Source: Closterium sp. Naga37s-1 (taxonomy: Eukaryota > Streptophyta > Zygnematophyceae > Desmidiales > Closteriaceae). From it: DNA of 64,000 nucleotides. The position numbers and the translations under genes are program-made. Below the pieces are notes generated by a model that was not told where the DNA came from, did no database searches, and saw only the letters and a program-made list of their open reading frames with translations. Below, in pieces: positions 45,041-55,122 of this stretch. Position 1 is the stretch's first letter, and the number at the start of each line of letters is the position of its first letter. The DNA lies in assembly GCA_947471745.1 (NCBI GenBank), contig CANJKZ010000523.1, positions 260,501 through 324,500 of the forward strand, in the 5' to 3' direction.

Positions 45041-47220
45041 CCAAGAGGCCAATAGGCGAATAGTCGAATAGGCGAATAGGCGAATAGGCGAATAGGTGAT
45101 TAGGCGAAGGTTAATAGGCCAATAGGCCAATAGGCCAATAGGCCAATAGGCCAATAGGCCAGTAGGCCAGTAGGCCAGTAGGCCAATAGGCCAGTAGGCC
45201 AGTAGGCCAGTAGGCCAGTAGGCCAGTAGGCCAGTAGGCCAATAGGCCAGTAGGCCAATAGGCCAATAGGCCAATAGGCGAATAGGCGAATAGGCGAATA
45301 GGCGAATAGGCGAATAGGCCAGTAGGCCAGTAGGCCAGTAGGCCAGTAGGCCAGTAGGCCAGTAGTCCAGTCGGCCAGTAGGCCAGTAGGCCAGTAGGCC
45401 AGTAGGCCAGTAGGCCAGTAGGCCAGTAGGAGAGTAGGCGAGTAGGCGAGTAGGCGAGTAGGCGAGTAGGCGACTAGGCGACTAGGCGACTAGGCGAATA
45501 GGCGAATAGGCAAGTAGGCGAGTAGGCGAGTAGGCGAGTAGGCCAGTAGGCCAGTAGTCCAGTAGGCAAGTAGGCGAATAGGCGAATACGCGAATAGGCG
45601 AATAGGCGAGTAGGCGAGTAGGCGAGTAGGCGAGTAGGCGAGTAGGCGAGTAGGCCAGTAGGCCAGTAGGCCAGTAGGCCAATAGGCCAATAAGCGAATA
45701 GGCGAATAGGCGAATAGGCGAATAGGTGATTAGGCGAAGGCCAATAGGCCAATAGGCCAATAGGCCAATAGGCCAGTAGGCCAGTAGGCCAGTAGGCCAA
45801 TAGGCCAAAAGTCCAAAAGGCCAGTAGGCCAGTAGGCCAGTAGACCAGTAGGCCAGTAGGTCAGTAGGCCAGTAGGCCAATAGGCCAGTAGGCCAATAGG
45901 CCAAAAGGCCAATAGGACAATAGGCCAATAGGCCAATAGGCCAATAGGCGAATAGGCGAATAGGCGAATAGGCCAGTAGGCCAGTAGGCCAGTAGGCCAG
46001 TAGGCCAGTAGGCCAGTAGGCCAGTAAGCCAGTAGGCCAGTAAGCCAGTAGGCCAGTAGGCCAGTAGGCCAGTAGGCCAGTAGGCCAGTAGGCCAGTAGG
46101 CCAGTAGGCCAGTAGGCCAGTAGGCCAATAGGCCAATAGGCCAAGAGGCCAATAGGCGAATAGTCGAATAGGCGAATAGGCGAATAGGCGAATAGGTGAT
46201 TAGGCGAAGGTTAATAGGCCAATAGGCCAATAGGCCAATAGGCCAATAGGCCAATAGGCCAGTAGGCCAGTAGGCCAGTAGGCCAATAGGCCAGTAGGCC
46301 AGTAGGCCAGTAGGCCAGTAGGCCAGTAGGCCAGTAGGCCAATAGGCCAGTAGGCCAATAGGCCAATAGGCCAATAGGCGAATAGGCGAATAGGCGAATA
46401 GGCGAATAGGCGAATAGGCCAGTAGGCCAGTAGGCCAGTAGGCCAGTAGGCCAGTAGGCCAGTAGTCCAGTCGGCCAGTAGGCCAGTAGGCCAGTAGGCC
46501 AGTAGGCCAGTAGGCCAGTAGGCCAGTAGGCCAGTAGGCGAGTAGGCGAGTAGGCGAGTAGGCGAGTAGGCGACTAGGCGACTAGGCGACTAGGCGAATA
46601 GGCGAATAGGCAAGTAGGCGAGTAGGCGAGTAGGCGAGTAGGCCAGTAGGCCAGTAGTCCAGTAGGCAAGTAGGCGAATAGGCGAATACGCGAATAGGCG
46701 AATAGGCGAGTAGGCGAGTAGGCGAGTAGGCGAGTAGGCGAGTAGGCGAGTAGGCCAGTAGGCCAGTAGGCCAGTAGGCCAGTAGGCCAATAGGCCAATA
46801 AGCGAATAGGCGAATAGGCGAATAGGCGAATAGGTGATTAGGCGAAGGCCAATAGGCCAATAGGCCAATAGGCCAATAGGCCAGTAGGCCAGTAGGCCAG
46901 TAGGCCAATAGGCCAAAAGTCCAAAAGGCCAGTAGGCCAGTAGGCCAGTAGACCAGTAGGCCAGTAGGTCAGTAGGCCAGTAGGCCAATAGGCCAGTAGG
47001 CCAATAGGCCAAAAGGCCAATAGGACAATAGGCCAATAGGCCAATAGGCCAATAGGCGAATAGGCGAATAGGCGAATAGGCCAGTAGGCCAGTAGGCCAG
47101 TAGGCCAGTAGGCCAGTAGGCCAGTAAGCCAGTAGGCCAGTAAGCCAGTAGGCCAGTAGGCCAATAGGCCAGTAGGCCAGTAGGCCAATAGGCCAATAGG
47201 CCAATAGGCGAATAGGCGAA
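45041..47220. repeat. Tandem duplication of about 1100 bp inside the octamer array
   Basis: Private markers recur at an offset of 1100 bases: CCAAGAGGCC at 45041 and 46141, AGTCCAGTCGGCC near 45364 and 46464, AATACGCGAATAGG near 45587 and 46687, and a GTAAGCC pair near 46025 and 47125. The copies differ by only a few octamers, so the duplication is recent. Confidence 0.85.
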
Positions 47221-48088
47221 TAGGCGTATAGGGGAATAGGTGATTAGGCGAAGGCCAATAGGCCAATAGGCCAATAGGCCAATAGGCCAGTAGGCCAGTA
47301 GGCCAGTAGGCCAATAGGCCAATAGGCCAAAAGGCCAGTAGGCCAGTAGGCCAGTAGGCCAGTAGGCCAGCAGGCCAGTAGGCCAGTAGGCTAGTAGGCC
47401 AATAGGCCAGTAGGCCAATAGGCCAATAGGCCAATAGGCCAATAGGCGAATAGGCGAATAGGCGATTAGGCGAATAGGCGAGTAGGCCAGTAGGCCAGTA
47501 AGCCAGTAGGCCAGTAGTAGGCCAGTAGGCCAGTAGGCCAGTAGGCCAATATGCCAATAGGCCAATAGGCCAGTAGGCCAGTAGGCCAGTAGGCCAGTAG
47601 GCCAGTAGGCGAATAGGCGAGTAGGCGAATAGGCGAATAGGCGAATAGGTGAATAGGCGAGTAGGCGAGTAGGCGAGTAGGCGAGTAGGCCAGTAGGCCA
47701 GTAGGCCAGTAGGCCAGTAGGCCAATAGGCCAATAGGCGAATAGGCCAATAGGCCAATAGGCCAATAGGCGAATAGGCGAATAGGCGAATAGGCGAATAG
47801 GCGGATAGGCGAATAGGCGAATAGGCGAATAGACGAATAGGCGAATAGGCGAAGGCCAATAGGCCAGTAGGCCAGTAGGCCAGTAGGCCAGTAGGCCAAA
47901 AGGCCAGTAGGCCAGTAGGCCAGTAGGCCAGTAGGCCAGTAGGCCAGTAGGCCAGTAGGCCAGTAGGCCAGTAGGCGAGTAGGCGAGTAGGCGAGTAGGC
48001 CAGTAGGCGAGTAGGCCAGTAGGCCAGTAGGCCAGTAGGCCAGTAGGCCAGTAGGCCAGTAGGCCAGTAGGCCAGTAGGCCAGTAGGC

Positions 48089-48228
48089 TGTCAAACATTA
48101 TACATGTTCATATTGTGTAGGCTATAGTGGGTTTAGCCTTAGGGGGTACAACATTGCTAGGGTTTCCTACTTGTATCACCCTGCTGCCTAGTTTCACACA
48201 TTCTCTCGTTCAGTTCTACATTCTAACA
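48089..48228 (+). repeat. E4 5' LTR (140 bp)
   Basis: Starts TGTCAAAC and ends CTAACA. Related to the E3 LTR over the first 60 bases and around AGGGTTTCCTACTTGTA, but otherwise diverged. Confidence 0.96.
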
Positions 48229-48240
48229 TGGTATCACGAG
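48229..48240 (+). other. E4 primer-binding site
   Basis: TGGTATCACGAG abuts the LTR. It has one extra base compared with the TGGTATCAGAG of E3. Confidence 0.75.
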
Positions 48241-48258
48241 CCTAGGTTGCTACCTAGG
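48241..48258 (+). promoter_or_regulatory. E4 post-PBS stem-loop
   Basis: CCTAGGT and ACCTAGG form a perfect 7-bp stem around TGCT, starting at the end of the primer-binding site. Confidence 0.62.
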
Positions 48259-48292
48259 AACGCTTTCTCCTACGGGCCCACTATTCCGCTAG

Positions 48293-48580
48293 AAGCGCCC
48301 TCGTGCGCCCTACCTTACGTCCGCCCTCGTGCGCCTTTCTATACTCGTGCGCCCTCGTGCGCCCTCGTGCGCCCTACCTTACGTGCGCCCTCGTGCGCCC
48401 CCGTGCGACCCGCCCTTCGGTCTGCCCGCGTGCCGTCCTGCAGCCCTCGCGCTGCCTCCTGCAAGCTAGTACGGCCCTCGAGCCGCCCCTGCAGGTCCGT
48501 CAGGCCCCCGAGCCGCCTCTGCAGACCCGTCAGGCCCCCCCGAGCCGCCTCTGCAGGCCCGTCAGCCCCGAGAGCCGCCC
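48293..48580 (+). repeat. E4 leader: short GC-rich repeats
   Basis: Imperfect units built on GCGCCCTCGTGCGCCC (about 48293-48410), then GTCAGGCCCCCGAGCCGCC (about 48480-48580). Similar CCTCGTGCGC pieces open the E3 leader near 24117. No coding support. Confidence 0.65.
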
Positions 48581-48639
48581 CTGCAGCCAGCGCGCTGCCC
48601 TGCCGAGCCGCGTGTTGCCCGTGGGCGCTGCCTCTGCCC

Positions 48640-48960
48640 CGTCGCGCTGCCCTGGGGAGCCGCGCGCGACCCCCGCTGTCCCGTCGTGTCGCCCTGGGGA
48701 GCCGCGCTCGGCCCCCGCTGCCCCGTCGCGACGCCCTGGGGAGCCGCGCTCGGCCCCCCGCTGCCCTGTCGCGACGTCCTGGGGAGCCGCGCTCGGCCCC
48801 CGCTGACCCGTCGCGACGCCCTAGGGAGCCGCGCGCGACCCCCCGCTGCCCCGTCGCGACGCCCTGGGGAGCCGCGCGCGCCCCCCCCCCCCCCCCCCTC
48901 CGCTGCCCCGTCGCGACGCCCTGGGGAGCCGCGCGCTGCCCCCCCCCCCCCTCGCTGCTG
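48640..48960 (+). repeat. E4 leader: 42-bp GC-rich repeats with poly(C) runs
   Basis: GCCCTGGGGAGCCGCGC recurs at about 48691, 48733, 48776 (variant), 48818 and 48861, spaced 42-43 bases, then once more after an expanded C run. The sequence is unrelated to the 42-bp unit of E3 although the period is the same. Confidence 0.82.
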
Positions 48961-49038
48961 CCCGAGCCACCCTGCAGCCCGCGAGCCGCCTCTGCAGCGC
49001 CGAGTGCGCTCTGCCAAACCCTAAAATAAATAATTAAT

Positions 49039-49058
49039 AAAAAAAAAAAAAAAAAAAA
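49039..49058 (+). other. Internal poly(A) tract in the E4 leader
   Basis: Twenty A residues follow AATAAATAATTAAT inside otherwise GC-rich leader DNA, next to the 37-bp-type GCAGCCGCCCCTG repeats. E2 and E3 have nothing like it at this place. Confidence 0.7.
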
Positions 49059-49064
49059 GGGAGC

Positions 49065-49367
49065 AGCTGCCCCTGGCCCCTAGAGCAGCCGCCCCTGGAG
49101 CAGCTGCCCCTGCAGCAGCCGCCCCTGCAGCAGCTGCCCCTGCAGCAGCCGCCCCTGGACCTCTGCAGCCGCCCCTGGCCCCTGGAGCAGCCGCCTCTGC
49201 AGCTGCCGCGGAGCCCTCGCCCTGCAGTGGTAGCGGCCTCGCCGTTACCACCGTCGTACGCCTGCCCTTCTCGCCACTGGTGAGCACTGCCCTGCCCGTA
49301 TTGCTGTTACTGCTGCTCCTGCTGCTACTGCTCTTTCTACTTCTACTGCTGCTCCTGGCGTGGCCAG
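49065..49367 (+). other. E4 leader between poly(A) and the polyprotein
   Basis: Begins with GCAGCCGCCCCTG repeats (to about 49200) related to the E2 37-bp array, then a segment with GGTGAGCACTGCCCTGCCCGTA and a CTGCTGCTACTG tract that also occurs in E2 (minus strand, about 15120-15220). The capsid part of Gag is missing between this tract and the coding start. Confidence 0.7.
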
Positions 49368-52300
49368 ATGCAGCTCCAGCGCCGTCCGCGTGAGTCCCTC
49401 ACGCCCCAACAGCTTCGTGAGTGGTATGCTGGTTGGGGTTGTAGGGGTGGCCGCGCTGCTGCTACTACTAGTGCTGCTACTACTGCTACTGCTGCTCCTG
49501 GCGGTGGCCAGATGCAGCTCCCGCGACGTCCGAGTGAGTCCCTCACGCCCCAGCAGCTTCGTGAGTGGTACGCTCAGCGTGGAGGGTCACGGAGTACTGC
49601 TCGCTGCCCGTACGTCATTCGCACTGGTGCTCGGACTGGTCAGCCTTGCGGGACGTTTGGTCACACAGAGTCCCGCTGCTTCGCCCGTCTGAGCGACGCC
49701 TGGCGTACAGAGTTTGGCGACGCGGCTGAGCTCCCCGACTGGGTGGAGCTGCTTAGGCAGAGGGTAGATATCTATGCTCTTGACTATGATGCTATCCTCA
49801 CTGCCATGTATGCATTTCCTACTAGTGCTGAGAGTGCCTGTCACCTGTGTGTGCCGCCTGACCCCGGTATCCAGTCTGCTGCTCTAGGTACTGGTGAGGC
49901 TGCTGCACTAGGTGCTCGTGTGTCTGTTGCCCCAGGTGCTGGTGAGGCTGCTGCTCTAGGTACTCGTGAGTCTGCGCCCTCTGGTACTGCGTCTACTGAG
50001 GCACTGCACACCTTCACACTGGACTCAGGCGCTTCCCGCTGTTTCTTTCGTGACCGCACTGCCCTTGAGCAGCTTGCTCGGCCGGTTGAAGTCTCCCTCG
50101 CTGACCCCTCTGGGGGTCCGGTCATTGCGACCTCCTCTACTGTTCTCCCTTGTCCTGCGGTCCCGTCGGGCACTCTGTCGGGTCTCTACCTCCCCTCGTT
50201 CTCTACGAACTTGGTGGCGGGTAGTGCGCTCCAGGACGGGGGTGTCCACCAGTTTACCCCTGCCTACGAGCGTGTGACACACTGCACGTGCGCTCGGACG
50301 GGCCGCCACCTGGCTACCTTCACTCGGCAGCCGGGGTCGGACCTGTACACACTGACCACTGAGTCCCCACAGGTAGCTGCGTCTGCGTCTGCGTCAGGTC
50401 AGCTGTCTGCCCCCTGCTCGTGTCGCTCTCTGGCACACGAGACTGTCCTCTGGCACCACCGTCTTGGTCACCCGTCAGTGCAGCGCCTTCGTGCCATGCA
50501 CAACCGGTACCTTGTCTCTGGTCTTCCCAGGGTTCTCCCTCCACTCCCACCCTCGCCTGCTCCTCCCTGCCTTCCCTGTGTCGAGGGGCGGCAGCGCGCC
50601 GCTCCTCACTCCTCCTCGTTTCCCCCGACGACTGCTCCCTTGCAGACGCTCCACATGGACGTGTGGGGCCCAGCCCGCGTCCGTGGACAGGGTCAGGAGA
50701 GGTACTTCCTGATCGTTGTTGACGACTACTCGCGCTACACCACGGTCTTCCCCTTGCGCACCAAGGGTGAGGTCCCTGATGTTTTGATCCCTTGGATCCG
50801 CGCTTCTCGTCTCCAGCTCAGTGAGCGGTTCCACTCGGACTTTCCTGTCCTGCGTCTGCACTCTGACAGAGGTGGTGAGTTCTCCTCTGACCTCTTGGCA
50901 GCCTACTGTGCGGAGCACGGTATCCGCCAGTCGTTCACGCTTCCGGCCTCTCCACAGCAGAATGGGGTTGCTGAGCGCCGCATTGGTTTGGTCATGGAGG
51001 TCGCTCGTACCTCCTTGATCCATGCGGCTGCCCCCCACTTTCTGTGGCCGTTTGCGGTCCGATACGCTGCGCATCAGCTCAACCTCTGGCCCCGTGTCTC
51101 CGTTCCGGAGACTTCGCCGACACTGCGTTGGACGGGAGAGGTTGGCGATGCGTAGCGTTTTCGGGTCTGGGGATCCCGAGCTTTTGTTCGCGATACGTTC
51201 GCGGACAAGCTCTCCTCCCGCGTTGTTCCCTGTGTCTTCCTTGGCTTTGTCCCGGACGCGTCTGGTTGGCAGTTTTACCACGCCACCTCGCGTCGTGTCC
51301 TGCCCTCTCAGGACGTCACTTTTGACGAGTCCGTGCCCTACTACCGCCTCTTCCCCTACCGCACTGCCCCGCTCCCCCCCCCGCCTCTCTTCCTCGCGCC
51401 AGGTGCTGCTGTGGTAGACCCCCTCCCCCCTCAGGGTGCCGCTCCCTCAGGTGTGTCCCAGGTAGACCCGGTTGAGCCTGTCGAGGTAGCTGTCGACTCT
51501 CGTCCTGCCAGGGGTGCTGAGCCTGAGCGTGCGGAGCCTGGGGTTGCGGAGTCTGGGGGTGCTGAGCCTGGGGGTGCGGGGTCTGGGGGTGCGGAGCCTG
51601 CGGGTGCTGAGTCTGGGGGTGCTGAGCCTGGGGGTGCGGAGCCTGCGGGTGCTGAGTCTGGAGGTGCTGAGCCTGGGGGTGCTGAGCCTGGGAGTGCTAC
51701 GTCTGAGAGTACTGAGCCTGAGCGTGCTGCACCTGGGGGAGGCCTCTCCTCGCAGCAGCTGCGTGAGTGGTACTTACAGTACTGCAGCCTCAGGAGAGGT
51801 GCTTCTGGAGCTCGGAGTGGTGCCGGAGCTGGTGCTAGTGCTTCCCCTCCTAGGCGGGAGCTGCCCTCTCCCCAGCAGCTCCGAGAGTGGTACGCTAGGC
51901 GCTGCAGTCTCCGGAGTGGCGCTCCCGGTGTCGTGGACTCTGGAGCTTCTGGAGTTACTGGAGGTGCTGCTGCTGCTGGCGGTGCGGCTGGCGCTGCTGG
52001 AGGTGCTGCTGGTGCTGCTGGAGTTGCTGGAGGTACTGCTGCTGCTGGAGGTGCTGCTGGCGCTGCTGGAGGTACTACTGGTTCTGGTGCTGCTGGAGCT
52101 GCTGGAGGTGCTGCTGCTGCTGGCGGTGCGGCTGGCGCTGCTGGAGGTGCTGCTGGTGCTGCTGGCGCTGCTGGAGGTGCTGGAGGTGCTACTGGTGCTG
52201 GAGCTACTGGAGCTGCTGGTGGTACTGCTGCTGCTGGCGGTGCTGCTGGCGCTGCTGGAGGTGCTGCTGGTACTGGTGCTGCTGGAGCTGCTGGAGGTGC

Positions 52301-52742
52301 TGCTGCTGCTGCTGGTGCTGCTGGCACTGCTGGAGGTGCTGCTGGTACTGGAGCTGCTGGGGACCCTGCTGCTGCTGGCGGTGCTGCTGGAGCTGCTGGG
52401 ACTGGCCCTGCTGAGGGGGTTGGAGCTGGAGGTGCTGAGCGGCCACGGCCGTACTACGTTCCGCTCCTTCAGCAGGTTCTTGGCCTTCCGCCCTCTCCTG
52501 GTCCTACTCCTCCCCTACTGAGTCCACCGCTTGTCCAGTCGCAGTCACAGTTACAGCCAGTCTCTCCACTTCCTGGTCCTTCTCCCTACACTGCGCCGAC
52601 GGGAGGTCTTACGGAGCGTCGTGAGCCTGAGTCTCGTCCTCCGTCGCCTGAGACTCGTCCAGAGTCGTCTGAGTCGCGGCCAGAGTCGCCTGTCCGCGCT
52701 GTCCGCGCTGGTCGTCGTGTTCCACGTCAGCGTCCTCCTCCT
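49368..52742 (+). pseudogene. E4 Gag C-terminal part, protease, integrase and linker; one TAG
   Basis: ATG 49368 opens with two RRP-x-ESLTPQQLREWY modules (about 49400 and 49545) instead of a capsid domain. A knuckle-like C-x13-C-x4-H-x4-C follows (about 49603-49680). Protease has LDSGASRC (about 50019). Integrase has LWHHRLGHPS, CLPC, Asp in HMDVWGP (about 50655), Asp in HSDRGGEF (about 50865) and Glu in NGVAERR (about 50972), with 35 residues between the last two, so its catalytic triad is whole. TAG at 51153-51155 stands where E2 and E3 have Ser; the same frame then stays open through a Gly/Ala-rich linker (about 51950-52440) with two QLREWY motifs (about 51757 and 51879). One base is lost near 52743-52751 compared with E3, and the frame ends at TGA 52761-52763. 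Confidence 0.9.
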
Positions 52743-52750
52743 GTCCTTCC

Positions 52751-54751
52751 ACTCACTATATGACCCTGCGTCCCTCTACTGCTCCACAGCGTGTCCCACT
52801 GCCGTCTCCACCAGCGTCCTCTCTTCCTGCTCTTGCTGACCCGGAGTCTGACTCTCTTCGTGCTGCCAGTCCTACTGTCCCGCGTCTCCTTGCCACTGCT
52901 GTCACTGACCCTTCCTTGGAGTCCTCTGCTGCGTCTTCTCTAGTCGCTGAGCTTGTTGACTTTGCTGCTGCCTGTCGTCTAGACTACGCCGCTAGCCTTG
53001 TTGCTGAGTCTGAGTCTGAGTCTGTCTGTCCTCCGTATGTCGAGGGTGAGTGTGCTCTTGGCACGGACGTCCTTGAGGACAGACAGGAGGAGTTTGAGTG
53101 CTTTGCCGCTGCTTTGCCTCATCTCGTGTCCATGCTAGTTGCCCCTGAGGGAGACCCGGATGCACCAGACATCCCGACCCCACGCTCCTACGCAGAGGCG
53201 ATGGAGGGTCCCTACTCCTCTCAGTGGCAGACAGCCATGGACGCAGAGATGGCTTCCTGGAAGTCCACAGGCACCTACGTCGACGAGGTTCCCCCACCTG
53301 GGGCGAACATCGTCAGTGGCATGTGGATTTTCAGGGTGAAGCGGCCGCCGGGTTCTCCGCCTGTCTTCAAGGCGCGTTACGTTGCACGAGGCTTCAGTCA
53401 GCGAGAGGGAGTTGACTTCTTCCAGACCTTCTCTCCGACCCCGAAGATGACCACTCTTCGGGTTCTGCTGCACGTCGCTGCTCAGCGTGACTACGAGCTC
53501 CACTCTCTTGACTTCAGCACTGCGTTCTTACAAGGCAGCCTGCACGAGGAGATCTGGCTGCGCCGCCCACCTGGCTTCACTCGGTCGTTCCCTCCTGGTA
53601 CCCAGTGGAGCCTCCGGCGGCCAGTCTACGGTCTCCGCCAGGCACCCCGTGAGTGGCACGACACACTGAGGACTACTCTTGCTGCTCTTGGGTTTGCTCC
53701 TTCTACTGCTGACCCGTCGCTGTTTCTACGCACCGACACCACTCTGCCGCCGTTCTACGTTCTTGTTTACGTAGACGACTTGGTCTTTGCTACTGCTGAC
53801 ACTGAGGCACTCGCCCACGTGAAGTCGGAGCTGCAGAAGAGACACACGTGCACAGACCTGGGTGAGCTGACAAGCTATCTTGGCTTGCGGATCACCCGGG
53901 ACAGAGCACAGCGCACCATCACCTTGACTCAGTCACACATGGTGCAGCAGGTCCTTCAGCGCTTCCGCTTCACGTACTCCTCGCCTCAGCCCACTCCTCT
54001 GCCTACCGGTCACTCGCTCTCAGCTCTACCTTCGGATGAGTCCGTAGAGCCGAGTGGCCCGTATCCAGAGCTTGTGGGCTGCCTCATGTACCTGATGACC
54101 TGCACTCGACCTGACCTGGCATACCCTCTTAGCATCCTAGCACGCTATGTCGCTCCCGGCCGTCACCGGAAGGAGCACATGGATGCCGCTAAGAGGGTGT
54201 TGCGCTACTTGTGCAGTACGTCGGGCATGGGGCTCGTGCTTGGAGGTCGGAGCGACGTTGTCCTAACGGGTCACTCAGACGCTTCTTGGGCTGACGACCA
54301 GGCTACGCAGCGGTCGTCTCAGGGTTACACCTTCAGCCTTGGCTCTGGTTCAGTTTCTTGGCGTTCTACTCGCTCTTCTTCTGTTCTCAGCTCCAGTTGT
54401 GAGGCTGAGATCTACGCCACAGCCATGGCTGCACAGGAGTTACGCTGGCTCACCTACCTGCTGACCGACCTGGGAGAGCGGCCTCATTCTCCTCCAGTGC
54501 TGTACGTTGATAACAAGGCCGCCATTGCCTTGTGTGAGGAGCACAGACTGGAGCACAGGACGAAGCACATTGCTCTGCGCTACTTCCTTGCTCGAGAGCT
54601 GCAGCAGCGTGGTCAGCTTCGTCTGCGTTACGTGGCCACTCAGGCCAACACTGCTGATGTGTTCACCAAGGCGCTTCAGCCTTGTGACCATCAGCGTTTC
54701 TGTACTGTTCTAGGCCTTGTGCCTACTCTCCCTCACTTGCTCACTTCTTGA
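52751..54751 (+). pseudogene. E4 reverse transcriptase and RNase H (intact domains, separated by a 1-bp frameshift)
   Basis: The second frame begins in the linker, with an ATG at 52760 by chance, and is open to TGA 54749-54751. Reverse transcriptase shows FKARYVARGFSQ, LDFSTAFLQG (about 53505), YVDDLVFAT (about 53767) and LMTCTRPDLAYPL (about 54090). RNase H shows HSDASWADD (about 54270), EAEIYATAM (about 54405), LYVDNKAA (about 54500), TKHIALRYF (about 54562) and TADVFTKAL (about 54650). This is the most complete copy of the domain pair in the window and the reference against which the E3 deletion is measured. It would need frame restoration or independent initiation to be made. Confidence 0.93.
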
Positions 54752-54972
54752 CTCTGCTTGTACTGTGATCTCTATATATATATACCTGCATGTTTACTCT
54801 TGTTAGGTTGTGATCACTGTACCTCTTGTTATATTATCAAACTGCATGTGAACTGGTCTTGTGACCACTTGCTTGTGCTCGGAATTTGTGTGGTTTCCTT
54901 GAGATCCACCCTGAGCTTGCTTTGCTTTGCTTTGACTGGTCTTGTGACCATCTGGTTGTCTCCCACTTAGCC
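54752..54972 (+). other. E4 3' noncoding region
   Basis: Closely similar to E3 31051-31275, with CTATATATATATACC near 54771 and a shorter GCTTT run near 54917. No gene is seen. Confidence 0.7.
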
Positions 54973-54982
54973 TATGGGGGTG
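54973..54982 (+). other. E4 polypurine tract
   Basis: TATGGGGGTG directly before the 3' LTR. Confidence 0.82.
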
Positions 54983-55122
54983 TGTCAAACATTATACATG
55001 TTCATATTGTGTAGGCTATAGTGGGTTTAGCCTTAGGGGGTACAACATTGCTAGGGTTTCCTACTTGTATCACCCTGCTGCCTAGTTTCACACATTCTCT
55101 CGTTCAGTTCTACATTCTAACA
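54983..55122 (+). repeat. E4 3' LTR (140 bp)
   Basis: I see no difference from the 5' LTR. Followed by TAGGC and the octamer array. Confidence 0.96.

Larger units (their letters stand above)
32001..48088. repeat. 8-bp tandem repeat TAGGC(C/G)A(A/G), array 1 (about 2000 units)
   Basis: Sixteen kilobases of octamers in four main forms: TAGGCCAG, TAGGCCAA, TAGGCGAA and TAGGCGAG. The forms lie in homogeneous runs rather than mixed. Rare marker sequences break the rhythm: GGTGATTAGGCGAAGG (for example 32007, 34821, 39358), AAAAGTCCAAAAGG (for example 34898, 35747), GTAGTAGG (for example 35268, 36418), and GCAGGCGAG (33096, 38834, 44232). All minus-strand frames are open over long stretches and read LAYWPTGL-like octapeptides; every plus frame meets TAG about each 24 bases. 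No start context, domain or unique sequence supports a gene. Confidence 0.96.
48089..55122 (+). mobile_element. Ty1/copia retrotransposon E4 (7034 bp) inserted in the octamer array
   Basis: Two 140-bp LTRs (48089-48228 and 54983-55122) appear identical. The flanks both read TAGGC (48084-48088 and 55123-55127); an uninterrupted array would instead continue with CAGTAGG, so the phase jump shows a real 5-bp duplication. The interior holds a primer site, hairpin, GC-rich leader with repeats and a poly(A) tract, a Gag-less polyprotein with one TAG and one frameshift, and a polypurine tract. By its LTRs it is the youngest insertion here. Confidence 0.96.

Noticed and set aside
31859-48098. Many long minus-strand open frames (up to about 1100 codons) with LAYWPTGL-type repeats
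   Set aside because: They follow from the 8-bp unit having no stop on this strand in any frame. All three frames are open together, there is no unique domain, and variants are not biased toward synonymous sites as far as I can see.
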